Source: Favolaschia claudopus
Lineage: Eukaryota; Basidiomycota; Agaricomycetes; Agaricales; Mycenaceae
Assembly: GCA_037176885.1 (NCBI GenBank)
Contig: JAWWNJ010000166.1
Coordinates: 450,745-514,744, forward strand
Reading direction: 5' to 3'
DNA length: 64,000 nt
Shown in pieces: positions 25,417 to 39,000 of the stretch (positions are counted from its first letter, which is position 1; every line of letters begins with the position of its first letter). The notes beneath the pieces are model-generated. The model did no database searches. It had not been told where the DNA came from and saw only the letters and a program-made list of their open reading frames with translations. The position numbers and the translations under genes are program-made.

Positions 25417-28400
25417 GGGTGAAGGGTGATTTTTATCGCTCCACAGCTCTTTATGTCCCTTTTGCCGCCGCCTAAACTAGGCTCGGAGATTCCCGGCTGA
25501 TTAACCATTCTTGGTCCCAGCCATGTCATACTTTTTTTCCCTCTTGACTTCTGCTTGGACTTCCGCTTTGGGAACCTAAGGACTGCGTTGTGTTTCCTTC
25601 CTGCACTCAAACTAAGTCAAGAATGAATAGGATAAATCTATTGGGAAAACTCGGTTTCTCGAGAAACCCTCCCGCATAGTAAGGAAATTTTCCAGAAACC
25701 CGCGGACAATTCTAATAAGAAACCCCAGTTTGCCGCAACGGCAGCCCGGGTTTAGCTGGAGCTCATTCTGTGAATGAGTAGGCTCATAAACATTACAGAC
25801 ACATACTGAAATCAAATTAAAGGGCATCCAAGCTTCAACGAAGGTCTTATGAGGGCTGACGGGCTTGCCATACAATGCCGGGCATTAGATTTTGATCTAA
25901 TCAACCTCGGTAACAGTGCAACAAACAGTGGTGTATGCTGAGTGTCAAAATGCAGCTGTGTGTTGGGAGAATTTGTTGCTTTTGCATTTCCTAACTCTTG
26001 AATAGAGTTTTCAGAGTATGTCTTTCGTTGAGTTCAAGTAGGGCCGCTTTGAAGGCCAACTTCGGCATTCCGGCCGGCCTCGACAATGATTCCATTGAAT
26101 GGGTACAAATGATCCATCCAGACATGTAGGGGTTTTAGCCATTCAACGAAAAGTAGTCTTCAGCTGTTTTTCCTTGTGTATTCCACCGCTACGAGCAATC
26201 TGTGAGGGCACAGAATTCAGACCGAAAGGTCGGCCGTCCGTTGGCATCAGTTCCGGGGGTGGGATTTCTCAGATTCATCCGAATGAATATATATATATAT
26301 ATCTGAGCTCCAACTGAAAGATCACAGAGAGAGCTGTCGGTCATCTGTATGAGATCTTCCCAGTGAGTTACCTTGCTTGCCAAGGTTTATTCAGCGTTCC
26401 CGAAATTCCTTATGCTTCTTCACAGCCACGACATAGCCACTGCCAAAGCAGCTGCCGGTTCGGAGCCGATTCTCAAATCGGGGCCGGCAGATCATCGGCA
26501 AGTCTTCGGCCTGTTCCTTTCCCTCAACGAATCAAACCATCATTGGACACTGAGCGGAACGTCCTCGGAATCTCATTCAATCAGTGTTCCGAACAGGTCT
26601 CAGGATTATTTACATGAGACAAGTCGAGCCTCCGCTTCGCTCCGGCAGCCAAGTACCCCCGTGCTCAATTGATGTGCACCACATGCTTTCAAGCAGTAAA
26701 ATGCATTAAATTTGCGCACGAAAATTGAACAGAAAAAATCGCTTGAAATGAAACCGTTCCAACTGAGTGCTGCACTTGATGCCGGTGATGAGACATCCGT
26801 TGCAACTTGCAAGGGAAGCGCCACCAGTACATATGAAAACCAGAAACGGGAACGGAAGAACGGAGGAAAGGACATATGCAATCCGGGAAGTAAAAAGACT
26901 CACCTGGGCTTCAGTCACTATCCCAGTGTATATAACTACTGAACTGTAGCGTATGACCGTCGCAAAAGTGAACGTTGGTTTGATCACCGAGGTTGAAGCG
27001 TCAGCGAGTTGGTTGAACTGAATTTACATGAATGTTGATTCAGAATGCATTGTATGTGTATTGATGCGAGACGAAAGGGTTCTAAAATCATGGATGTACA
27101 GTTCCAGGAGGCGCAAGAGCGTTGAGAAACCCCTAGACATCGGCCAGAAGATGGAAAAGAATAATCGTAACTCGGGAAGCAAAGGTCGATTTGAAATTGG
27201 AAAGAAGAAAAAGCAAGCGTAGCAACGCTGGGGAAGAATTATACAGATAGCGTGAGGTGGTATGAGGGCGAGCAGTAGTTGGGGACTATCCAGCGGCAAG
27301 CCATATATAAGAAAATCGACCACAATGAATGCACAGTTGCGCAGTTTACAGCAATAAAGCGGAAATGAATACTAAATTCGGCTGGCTCGGGAGGCAGAAG
27401 TGTTGAAAAAAATCAGGCTGTACAGCACAGTCAATGCAGCTGATCATTTTGAGCTGGCAAGACGGGCACTGGAAGAGAGCAAAGGAAAATTAGGATGGCC
27501 CAAAGGGGATGCTGCACCGCCGACTCGCCATCTCGTTAAAGAACGGTTAATCGGGTCGGTCTGGAGAAACAGTTGGTCCGGCTGCTTGAAACGGCACATT
27601 GAGCTCAGCTCAAATTCATGTGATGAAGAGGTGGTAGCATTTTCTAGTTGTGCGATAACCGGGAGAGCATCTTCACTCGGACGTCATACAACCGCCAATG
27701 CCGCGTACAAATCAATTACACTGGATATTGTGCGACGTTTCGCACTCGTCAATTCATTGACCGAGAGAATTTGCTTTGCTGTGACGTTAAATAAGTCTCC
27801 CGGTGGTGGTGGCATGAACTTCGCAAATTCAAATCCCCGGGCAAATTGCATTGATCTGAATTAGTGTGAACAATGGCTTGAGTCGGAGTTGACGGCGGGA
27901 GGGGCACAGAATTAGTCTCTCGTAGACAGACGCTACAACAATGAGTCCTCGTACCTGCGGTTGTTGTAGCACAGAATTCAGGTTCGGTGGAAGATGCATG
28001 GCAGATTATGAAAACTGGTTCGGGGTAATCTTTACTGAAATTTTGTTTTTCTACAAGCAAGGTTTCAGCTGGCGCAGCCAGAGCTTTCGAGTTTCAACCG
28101 TGTGGTCAGGGTCAACAGTTGATCAACTGACAAATGATTGTTGCAGGCAGTGGTCAAACCACAGGAAAAAATCAGGACACCAGCCAGAACCGCCGGAGAA
28201 AACGGGGGAAACTGACATCAAATAGAGCCTGCGAACTGCGAGCCGGCAGGACAAGATTTTCTGGGGTCTGAGATAATGATCAGCAGACATGCGAGATACC
28301 GGGAGCAGCATGCAAATGAGTCGCGAAAAAAATGCACATTCGAGAACGAGAAAGACATAAGCACCCATTCATTAACTCTTCCGTTAAATTAGCGCACTCT

Positions 28401-30304
28401 CTGCCTAAGAAGGGACAACTTGAATACAATGAAATCAGAAACCTTGAGCAAACGATCAAATACGTGCTTGAGAAAGACGTACTCAATACAGACTTCTTGA
28501 TTGTTGACAAGCCAGTTCAGGATTGAGTCACCGCAGTCCGCGATCTAACTTGCGACTGCACATAACCGGAGGCGCAAAACACTCCATATGATGAAAATAC
28601 GGCTTGGATTACGATCGAGTCAAACAAGTTCTGTGGATATTGACTGTTGGACTAAAATAATATGGAAGCCGACCCAAGAGTCGGACAACGTAATGCTATA
28701 AGAGTCGGACCCCGCAGAGATGTTGAGTGAAGAGCAGCGCAACCTCAAACGACCTCAAGATATGAATGTAAGTGTACCGTTGAAGGTGACAAGATGAAAG
28801 CTGAGAACATCAACACATAATGTAAGTAGCTAAGGAAAGACCATGAGAGGAAAAATGAATACCTGCTTGTGAAAAGGCACAGTTTATCTCGGATCAAGCG
28901 AGTCGTGAGATCAAAACTGGAGAAAATCGTACCCCAGTGACATAATAACAGATCAGAAATAAGTTCTTGAGACTCGAGAGGTGAAATCGATTCTAAACAA
29001 AAGAATCAGGAAGCACAAGAGAGCGTTAGCAATATCAAGATATCAAGCATTACCGGCAAGGCACATAGGCGAGGTGAATGCATGTCAAGAATTGAGAAGG
29101 GGGGTAAACGAAGCGCTAGGTACATGTAAGTGCGGTCTGAGGCGGTGTTGCGAGAATAGAGGAGCTGATGAGGGATGGAGCACGAAAGGTACGGTTTCTG
29201 TAGCGTGGAGATGAGTGGGGGAGAGGGAGAGAAAGGCAAGACGTACTGGGTGCCCCAAATTGACCGAGTTGATCTCACGAAACACGAAGTCGACGAGACC
29301 ATGACGAAGATCAAGGTATTTTGGCGATGGGGTAAAGCGGCAGCGGTCGATCGACGAAGCAGATGGTCGCGATAAACGGGAGCGGTGTCGATAAAGGAGA
29401 TCCGATGGCGGGCAGGAGAGCGAGCTGTATCGAAACGATAAGATTTCAGTCGACGGAGAGCGATGAGCGAAGAGAAAAATGAGGCGTACCATAGACATTG
29501 CGGCGCGCACGAGCTCCTTCCAATACCGGCCAGATCAAGACATTGTCTTTCAGTATTGGCCCAAAGTTACGATGATGGCGCGACAGGAAGAACTTGTTCT
29601 TCAGGCTGGTATCGTTGACAAAGGCGAAGGAGGAGAGACAGACAACGCTCTGAAAAAAATTTGAGACGGGATGGATGAAAGAGAAGGGGATTTCAGCACG
29701 CACTGGCCCTATGTTATAACCCCGGAAGTGTGTCGATGGGATGAAAGGTTGGCAGTGTTGCAGCGACGGGTCGAGCGCGTGAGTCCCAGATCCATAGATG
29801 TGACTTGGTCGGTAAACTTGATCAGACAGTGTGGAATCCCGAATTCATATCAGACGACGGGGACTTGCATGTCTTCAAGTTGGGTTGCCGCGTTGTGAGA
29901 GGTTGATGGATGAGGAGTCAGGAGTAGAGCGTGTAGAATAGTACAAATAGCGGGAGAGCACAGGAGAGAGGACGGGAGGGAGGCAGCAGCGGAGTGATGG
30001 TGGTCAGAAAGAAAGAGCGAAGTATGACTTGACGCGTCATTCAAGTCGGCAAGCTTATCACGAGACTTCGTTTACTCAAGGCATGAGCTGGCTTGTTGTG
30101 GAGAGTGCAGAGTTAGTCGTTTCTTGGATAGAAATTCCGAATTCGAGGCTGGAGGGTCTCCTCGCAAGTGAGACACATCGAAGCTTCGAGCCGTGTTGCC
30201 GGCATCTTCCCAGGCTTGTCACAGACCCTTCTCCCCCTCATCGACGGTCTTTTCAGCGTGTCGAGATCGATGCAAATGAAGACGAATGGACGCTACAACG
30301 ACGG
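25417..30304. other. gene-poor region, no supported gene
   Basis: 25417-25900 is the upstream region of the NLR gene. An (AT)n microsatellite lies at about 26286-26302. Open frames are short and without recognisable motifs; the longest, 154 codons at 27400-27864, has no motif I know. A TATA-like tatataag sits at about 27304. The word cacagaatt recurs near 26209, 27904 and 27970. I could not assign any mobile-element family. Confidence 0.4.
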
Positions 30305-30601
30305 CTACAAGTACAAAGAGTGCTTCTTTGTAGAATCTCGGGAAGGATCTTGAAACGCATATCGAGATAATCGTCGATTCGTAACGTCCGAGTCGTTGAG
30401 CGAAAGGATGGGGGTTGTCACGGTTTCGAGAGCCTGTAGCAGGCTACAGCTATCGTGCGTCTTCTGTCTTTTGTGTTTTATTGGTCCTTGGCTTGCAAAT
30501 TGCCTGTGACTGAACTGTGATCTCCAGTGCATGCCGCCAGCGCCGCTATCGAAATCGGACACCGTGTCGCATTCTCTGTATACGATGTTTTCGCCCATCA
30601 T
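30305..30601 (-). pseudogene. possible exon of a membrane-glycoprotein-like gene (fragment)
   Basis: The minus-strand frame begins GENIVYREC and ends an exon-like block with DSGAGGMHW. It resembles the block at 35505-35690 (GGSIVYRPAT ... NNGTGGMR). The two DNA segments also align (tctgtatacgatg followed by ttcgcc or ttccgcc). The pattern IVY..(x)n..F..GT.G is reminiscent of a basidiomycete family of secreted or single-pass glycoproteins. I see no complete gene around it. Low confidence. Confidence 0.3.
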
Positions 30602-33600
30602 CGGATTGGCAGTAATACTGCTCAGCGCCCATCGCTCCCTGCCAGGATAACTCTCCTTAATTTCCGTCAGACCTGCGATATCTCTTCCACGCTCGACCGC
30701 TTCACAACTCTAGCACTGGCAATATAACGACAACTCCGCTACGTCCCTCATGGACGACTCCAGCGCTCTCCACCGTCCCCCGAGTCAGCGCCAATACGAC
30801 TCGACTCGCACATCTCAAGCGGTTCTCTGTCACTCTTTCCTTAAGCTTCTCCTCTCTACTTCTCCCTACCGCTATGTACATCTTCGCCTTCTGCTCTTTA
30901 CTTACACCCATTCCCCATACTCTCCGTCTTTCTCCGACATCCAATTGAATGTGTTTCCATTCTGTCTTCCTTCGCCACGTACACCCGCCAATCCCTGCCT
31001 CTCCGTGCATATACGCGACCTACCACTTCTTTCCTACACACCGGGTACCGTACCTTGTCTGCCTGCCGCGTCCCCGTTCCCCGTTCCCCGTTCCCCACTC
31101 TTCCCTTTCGTTATTCCTTGCCTCCACGTTGGACCTTCTCTCGAAGTGTATCTCGTTGGCAACCTCACTTCGATCCAGATCCTTCCTGCCATTATCTCCC
31201 GTTCTACCGTCACTCTCATTGGACTAAGCTTATAATACACACAAGGATACGAGCTATACACATTACTCCCCACCTTCTTACCCCGAGCCGGCAGCCCACC
31301 CCGACCGACCACTTTCTTCCAGTCTCGTCGCGGTCTTTTTTTCGCTCGCCCCGACTCGATTCCGTCCGTTTCACCCCACACCGCTGGCGTCCCGGGCTGG
31401 GGGCGAAGAGAGATGACAAGCGATGATTTTACTCCACGCTAGACGGGAGAGGGACGGTGGCAGCAGGAGGAGGTGGGTTGCAGGGCGGGGGTGGTAATGT
31501 GGTGAATTGACGTCGACGTTTACGTTGACGGTGGCGTCGTGTCTGTTTGTGCGCGGAGTGGATTGGAACCGAGGAGGATTGGTTTTGGCGACGGGGCTGC
31601 GAGTCATTTGAGGACGATGACCGGAAGCGTCGATGGACGGGCGTGCGGGGTTCACTTCGCGGCGTCTCGGGCGAGAGGTCAGTGCGGATTGGGAGCAGCG
31701 CTCCAATATTGAGGTCGCTCGGAGCATGTATGGCAGCGGGAGTGTCTGTGGAGGTGGTGGTCGATGAAGTCCTTCAATGTTCCCGCCGGTCCGCAGTCGA
31801 TGTAGGGGAGAGAGAGGACGCAAGAGACGAGTGCGGAGGTGGGCCACGACCGTGGCGTGATCGCATGGGCGGCGGTCGTTGTCGTTTGACTCTCCAGCGC
31901 CGTTTGTATTTTTGTTGCCTATTCTTCGCTGGAGAACAGCTAGCCTACTATTCGAGTTGTAGTGCTAAACTCACACTACGTATTCGATCGTATCGTACGT
32001 GTTGAGAACGTTGAGAGCAGAACAGACATTGTAGATGCAAGGATACTCGAAAAATGTGAAGGTTGCCGGCAGGGAAGTACATTCGTGTCAATCACGTAGA
32101 AAACAGACCCAGGAAGGTAAAGAGATGACAATAGATAGGTGAAAGTTACAGATGTATCCACGAGATAAGCAGATGTGTGGGAGAACAAAGGAGGTGGACT
32201 GAGTCCGTGGCTTATAGCCCAAGGCTGCGCAACTTCGACTTGACTTTGCTGGAGGACGAAAACAGCGACGATGACGAACAAGCAGCCCAATCGATAAGAC
32301 GAGTTGGGCGCACTTGTGACGAATATTGAAGTCGAGGTACGCATATTGGTCGGCGAGGGCGGAATGTATCAAATCTGTAGAGTCGGGTGAGTAACGATAC
32401 CGCTGACGGTGCGACTATCAAAGACGAAACTCACTTACCTGAACGCCCATACGCACAGCATGCGTGCTCCTCCTCAACCGTTGGCTAGCCTGAGGGGTCT
32501 GCGTCCCCATCGTCATCTAACCTCCTTCCTTCCCGCATCCATATCGCCGTCAAGGCGGGACCGCGCCTGCGCAAGCGTCCGTCCAGGCCCATCCCCATCT
32601 CTCACTCATTCCACATCCCATACGCGCCGTCGCCCCTCAATCTTCGTTCTTCAATCGCCGCTCCCCCCCTTCCTTGAATCCCATCTCCCTCTCCCCATTC
32701 GCTTGACAAAAGATCAGCGCATGTCTCGCCCCCTCCACCTCATCTTCGCCCTCCATCATGCCATCCCCGCCATGTTCCACCCAGACGTACCAGCCCCGTC
32801 ATACAGCAACGTACACCTCTTTCCGCCATGCACATGCCCACCTCCCTCCTTCCACCCCGACAGACCCATCTCTCCATGCCATCTCCGTGCATACCCCCTT
32901 CGACGTCGTCTTCCTCTTCTCAAAGCAGAAGGAGCTTGTCGTGCTCGCCGCCCGCGAACCCAAAATCGAAAAATGCGCCGCGTTGCGGATGCAGAGGAGG
33001 AGAAAGTCGGAATGAGCGGCGGGGTCGGAGGGAGAGCATGTCAATGACGACCAGACGGTGACGGGGGACGTCGACGGTGTGGCGCAAGTGAGGCGTCAAC
33101 GGCAGGGGCGGAGGAGACTATTGGGCGGAGGAAGCGGATGCTGGATGAATGCGGGATGTCGAGTTATGGACTCGACTGGGGGAAATGGCGGGCAGACGAA
33201 GAAGGTACGACCACGCGGGAGGAGGAAAGCCGCGGGGCAGGACGAGCTGAGGTGAGGGGAGAGAACGTGCTTGGAGATACGGCAAAAACACAAGGCGAAA
33301 GTGAGGTGTCGGCGGCGGCGGGGCCAACCGGGAAGAGTGCGCTGGGTATTGACTGGCTATCGTTCAGCAAGCTGAGGAGATGGCGCGCAGACGTGGCGGG
33401 AGGCCAGGCGACGCGAAGTCTCCCTCGTACGATTCGCACCGGGGCGAAGGGTAGTATCGTACATAGAAACGGATGTATGTAAATGAGGAGGAGGGGTGTG
33501 GAGAAGCAGGCGAGGCAAAGGATAGGGGTAAATGAAGGTACTTTGGGGAAGGCAAAATGTGACGCGGATGACCGGGGAGAGGTGGATGAAAGGGGGGAGG

Positions 33601-35483
33601 TTCGTTAGCGAAAAGCAGGGTAGACTGAGAAGATTGGGTGAAAACGGGAGACACAGGCATGTATGGAAGGTAGGTGTGGGGTGGTCTCGACGAGACGGGG
33701 GAAGAATAGGTAATGGAGAACGCGTCGAGCAGAGAAGGAAGATGTTACTGTATAGTAGCAAGAAATCAAGGCTGTCGAAGGGGAACGAACAATCAAGAAA
33801 GAAGTAGAGAAAATGGACGAGGTCCAGGCCAAAGACCACGCGGGAGGCAGGGCGAAAGCAGCACGGGGACTGCAGGTGCGCCGCGGGGTCGGTGGCGGCG
33901 GGGACGCGAAGCAGCATGGAGGACCTGCGTGCGACCGACGCAGCGGATGGGGGAGCAAGGAACGTACGCATTGGTGGAGACGTAGATGGAGCTTGGTGGA
34001 TCGGAATGTTACCGAAGGCCCACAGCGTCAACACAGGCAGATTGAGGAATCCCGAACGATGATCGCGAGTCGATCGATACGATCGATTAAGAGTCCCGAC
34101 GAGGTGAGGGACCCGTCGTATACGGAGGAGGATCGAGGGGTGTTGAGATGGAAGGTTAGTTTGAGCAGAAGGGCAATCTGGACTGATGGCTTTGAGTGCA
34201 CGTTAGTGCAAATGCATCGGAAGTATCGAGCGTTACATACCGGCAAGTAGAGTTCGGATTCGATCCATAGCGACGTTTCAATACATCTACACGTCGTGGT
34301 GGAGGATAGGTAGCATGACGCAGTATGTACGAGCGATGTGCCGACGGCGGACCCGCTATGTCGGTGTCGAGGATGTGGCTGGCAACAATGGCGGTATTGG
34401 CATCAAGGTCGCTGAAGATATCCACAATTGAAGCGTACCAGCAAGTGAAGCCATCGAAAGTCGGAGCATAGCGTTCAGTCAGTTCAGCCACCTCTGTTGT
34501 GGAGCAACTCGTCGTGGCGCGAAGTGTACGCGAGTCCACCAAACGATCGCGGAAAATGCTGGCAACAAACCGGCTTATTAGCATCGTTGTGGTCATAAAC
34601 CAGAAGAGAGAGGAGACGCACGGAACAGCCTGTGACCGCCTTATCTATATCGCCAATAGCTCAATTTCATGGCCGGTGGGCGGTGACACTGAGTTTCTGC
34701 TTCCCGAATCCGAGCAGATACTGAGATAAACGTCCCATTTCTACGGGCGTAGAGAGAGGATGAGGTAGCAGGCATAGAGGCCAGTACAGAAGCTCCGAAG
34801 CCAGCCAGGCCGTAGTATGAATTGAGAGCGTCGAAGAATTTGAGCCTGGCGATGTGCCACCTCTGATTCGCTGTCTTTCGAAAGACCAATCTTCGAGCTC
34901 CCTGATCCGGGGAATATCTTCCGGTATTTTAGAGAACAGACAGATGATAGGCAGTCGTCGAGAGCGTTGCCGCCGGAAAAGGGCTGCCTAAATATCGTCG
35001 CAGACGTTGACGAAGACGAGGATGGCGACGTTGATCAATCAAAAAGCCACGCCCGCATCAATCACGTACACAAACACAAAGAACGCGTCGTTTTCAGTCA
35101 GGCCGTTTTCTAATCCTTTTCGTGGGTCTTACAGCCTTACAGTAGTACTCCTTTTACTGTATCGAATTTTGTTTGACAAATTGAATCTTTTTGAAAATCC
35201 TTGCGAGCGCGTTGTTTTGTCTTATGCTTATGTACGTGTTTGATGGATGTCACGTGTTGGTTTCTCCTTTCTCCCTCGCCGGTCTTTGCAAGTCTTTTCA
35301 GGCCCGCTCAATACTGGCCCTCTCGATGGTGCGCACGAAGACAAATGAACGGTAGAACGACGGCGACGATGACGGGCATCTCCATAGCCTCCGGGGAAGG
35401 AGCGGAGCCAAAGGACGACGGATGGACCGGGATGGTGCGTCTTTGGTCATCCTTTTCCCTGGTCTTTGACTTCTGAACTCTGC
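30602..35483. other. gene-poor, pyrimidine- and GC-rich region
   Basis: 30740-31400 is strongly C/T-rich on the plus strand. 31400-34000 is GC-rich with many long but motif-free open frames on both strands, as expected from base composition. No frame shows a family signature or a consistent exon chain. A decayed or lineage-specific gene cannot be excluded: a short minus-strand block near 35360 (MPVIVAVVLPFICL) looks like a membrane segment and lies downstream of the block at 35484. Confidence 0.35.
31072..31096. repeat. minisatellite, 7-bp unit ccccgtt
   Basis: Three full copies and a partial one of ccccgtt in tandem. Confidence 0.85.
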
Positions 35484-35693
35484 CTAAAAACTCAGATGTA
35501 ACTTACAGCGCATGCCACCAGTGCCGTTATTGAAAACTGGCGTCGCGTCGTTGAATACTGTAGCCGGTCTGTATACGATGCTTCCGCCGTCTCTCCTCGA
35601 AGTGAACGTACTAGCGGATGCCCTCACGGATCTGCTCCCTATGAAGGCCGCCATTGGACAAAAAACATTTGACTTTGTACCTGACCTATTTTG
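35484..35693 (-). pseudogene. membrane-glycoprotein-like exon interrupted by the 13.8 kb element
   Basis: A minus-strand frame containing MAAFIGSRSV, GGSIVYRPAT and NNGTGGMR ends at a good splice donor (gtaagt) near 35504. Its upstream side stops at the left end of the large element. The reading frame CAA-AAT at the junction is the same as in the open frame at the right flank (49540-49721), where VTLVAGTGQN ends. So the two flanks would form one exon without the insertion. Gene identity is a guess from the IVY...F..GT pattern. Confidence 0.45.
35686..35693. repeat. candidate target-site duplication, left copy
   Basis: The octamer ctattttg is found here and again at 49540-49547 in the same orientation, immediately outside the two AGGAAT-rich ends. 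Confidence 0.55.
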
Positions 35694-35955
35694 CATATGA
35701 ATCACTACAGATCCTTGATATTCCTTGTAACTCCGTGCAAATCCTTCCGAAACCTCGGCATTCTGAGTGATTCCTTCAAATTCCTGAAGCCTGTCCCGAT
35801 AAATCCTAAGGAATGACAAGGATAGCCAGGGAGTTCCTCAGGAATCAATCCTGAGGAATCCTGAGGAATTCCCAATACATTGTATTTCTACGAATCGCCG
35901 TCACTGTTTGACTTTGGCTTTCCTCGCCATTCCTTAGGAATCCTGCTGATCGGAT
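35694..35955. repeat. left subterminal region rich in ATTCCT/AGGAAT words
   Basis: Contains the tandem block cctgaggaatcctgaggaatt near 35855-35875, the partial palindrome attccttaggaat and at least six other ATTCCT-type words. Compare the right end at 49255-49539. Confidence 0.75.
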
Positions 35956-36069
35956 TTCGTTATCCGGTTATCCGAGCTTGAATGCCGTACCGAGAATGAC
36001 CTTCAAGTACTGCCCAGAAGCACAAACTGCGTCGTCTAATTTCCCCGTCAAACCCAACTGATCTCAATA

Positions 36070-39000
36070 ATGCGTCTAAATTTCCGGCTTCCTTCTCGCG
36101 GAGCCTGTATCGTTGCTGACTGCGTTCAAACCTGCTTCGGATTTGTCGCCGAAAACCCCGACGGCACTCCAAAATATGCTGTGTGTCCTTTTTTTATGCT
36201 TACGGTACTCTATCGAAACTCAGAAACTGTAGGACTTTGACAATCCGGAAACCATTTGCTTTATCTGTGGTCACCCTTGGATCACTCATGTTGTTCAAGC
36301 TTCGTCTTTGACTGAACAAAATCAGATGTTTGCCCGCGGCGGAACGAGTGATGGCCGCTGCGCTGCCTTCTTTTCGGTGTGTTTACCTCGTATTGCGAAC
36401 TTGAAACGGTGTTGTGATTGATTTGATTTCAAGACAAGTACCACTTGGACTATGCATCTGGCCTGTATCTGTGGTCTCAAATGGTCGGCACACGCTCAAC
36501 TCACTCAGTCGTCGAGGTGCGCATTTCGTCATCATGTCAACGGTCAATCAGTTGTTGATCCGTTAATTAAGCTTGCCCTCCACCACCTCCAGCACATCCG
36601 CTCCTGCTCCTGTCCCATCTGGTCTCGTCTCTACCTCTGTTTCTGCCGGAGCCAGTCCCTCTATCGGTGTTCCTCATCGCCCAGTCACTGCTTTCACCGG
36701 TCTTGCTCGGCCATCGACTGCTTCGGTGCAACAGGCGCGTCAGGCTTCAATCCAACGAAACTTGCATGGGTCTGCTGCCGGTTCCTCAAGCCTGGCTACA
36801 TCGTCTTCTCCCACATCTCCGAAGAAGAAGCGCAAGTCTGGTCCGCCTCGCTCGTTCACGGAAACCTCGGCTTCTATCCCGGCATTGAACGACTTTGCAG
36901 CGGTGACTGCTCCGACCTCGGCGATCGTCTGGTGCGGTATTTTGCCTAAAGTGGTGCGCAAATATCGTTTCGATCTTTAATCGTCTACTGATGCATTTAT
37001 ATCTATACCCTGCTTCTGTTAGCTCGACACCTCGGATTTTAACGACACTCTCGATCTTTCTCCGCGTTTTTTCTGGAAGAGCGCAGAGGAGATTGAAAAC
37101 GTTCAAACCACTCTTAAAACTGCGGGCCTAGTTTTCACCGTCGACGTCTCGACGACCGGACCAATCTTTGAAGCTATCGAGCTTGCTTTCCGGGATCATT
37201 GTGCTACCAACAACATCGATTACGTCGCCCCAGCTCTCACTGCTACTATCCCTAGTCCCAACACGATGTCTTACGTCCTCCTTGGTCCACGCGGACGGTG
37301 AGCTTAGTGTTCTTGTCCAATTTATTCTATTTATGACTTAATCTAGCGCTAACGGGCGAACCTGGGTCGAGGATCCCAAATCTCTCACACGATTCACGTT
37401 TACCTTACAGGCGCTCCGGAGTGCCCCTTATAGTCATACACCCAACAATCTTGGCGATGGTGTATTTATTTTTCTCGGTGCGTCATTGTATGGGATACGA
37501 ATTGTGACGAGAACTTAACCATGCTTCCAAAGCCCCTCGTAACCGGAATCTCTTTGCGCCGATCGACTGCTTATTTGGCCCGACTAGTCGTCTTCCAGGC
37601 TATGTTCTTCCCCACCGCTGCTTTGGGCGGCGTGTTCTCCACTCGATCATCGCGTCACTCAGTGGAGATCCAAGCCCCGAGTGCGGAAAGGGATGTACAA
37701 GGCTCACCACCCCCGAGCCGGAATCTGTTCGCCAAGTCTCGCCCGAGATTCTTGAGGTTCCCGATAGCGATGACGAGGTATGTATACAGTTCGCACTATT
37801 GCATGTTATGCTTATTCAATCTTGTTCGTGTAATAGTTTCCTGCCATGTTAATCGATGAGGTCAGTTCAACTTCTTTTCAGTCGTACTCCCTACAGCTCT
37901 CAAACTATTATCGAAATACAGGATTCTCCTTACCGCAGTGACAGCGGCAGCGAGTCACATTCTGTTCCTGCCGCTCCAGGATTGCAAGTATGTATTCCTT
38001 TCCTTGCTGTTTAATCACTTTTGAGATAACATAGATGATCACTCGATCTGCCGCTCGCCAGCAGTGGCAGGAGGTAAGAATCACGACTCCTTATTCTCCT
38101 TTTCGGCTCAAATTTTTGTGCAGCAGGCTGCAGCCGATGCCGTTCCGATCTCAACGACTGCAATGTTCGTTCCCGGCCCACTTCTCACAGCCATAATGAA
38201 ACAGGCGCCTGTCAGCATGAAGGCAAGTTTAATTCTGATCTTTTCTCAACAATGTCTGACCTCTCTCTCACACAGCATCGTTCATACCTAGGGCCACACG
38301 CCGCTGTCGATCTCACTCTTCAACACATGCCCGGGTCTGGCCCTTCCACTCTAACGGCGTGGCAAAATCATCTCCAGGCACCTCGGGAGATCGATGACCA
38401 CATTGTCGTCGTTTCAAGCACGGTAGATGACGGCGCACGAGCCCTCATTACACTGTGTTTTTGGCTCTGCTCTCGCCCCACCACTCTCAAACTGAAAGAA
38501 GCGATCAATGAACAGTTTCTTTCGGCCCGGCCGACCATTGAGAACGCACATCTTGGGGAGCAGGGTTTGTTTGGACTTCGTGCGAGAATGTGAGCTTTTG
38601 ATGTCTGTGTTGAATCTCCCCTGATAAATTCTGTAGCGGCCCTGGTATCGGTCGTGGCCCTCGCAACGAGGTCATAGGGCAGGCTGTCAAAATCCTTCTC
38701 TCTGATGGCCGCTTTTGGATCGAGCGCGAAGGCTTTCTAACTCTCCGCCTTCATCCGTCTCGTTCCCCCTTTCCTTACCGCTTCTGTGTGGCTAAAGCTA
38801 CCGGCCTCATTCTCCTCCTTCACTTTCTATTCATTGGCGCTCCTCTTCCAGTTTCCCCTTTTCTTTTTCACACTTTATTCAACGGACGCGTGAGTGCGTC
38901 GAAGTTTGACATTGACTTTCTTTCCCGCTTCATGTCACCGGACTCGATTTTGTTCATCAAACGCATTGTCGGAGTATCACTAGATCAGCCTTTGTATTCT

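Noticed and set aside
27400..27864. 154-codon plus-strand open frame
   Set aside because: No known motif, no splice extension, lies in a gene-poor region; not enough to call a gene.
32409..33047. 212-codon plus-strand open frame
   Set aside because: Composition-driven Pro/His/Ser frame without motifs or neighbouring exons.
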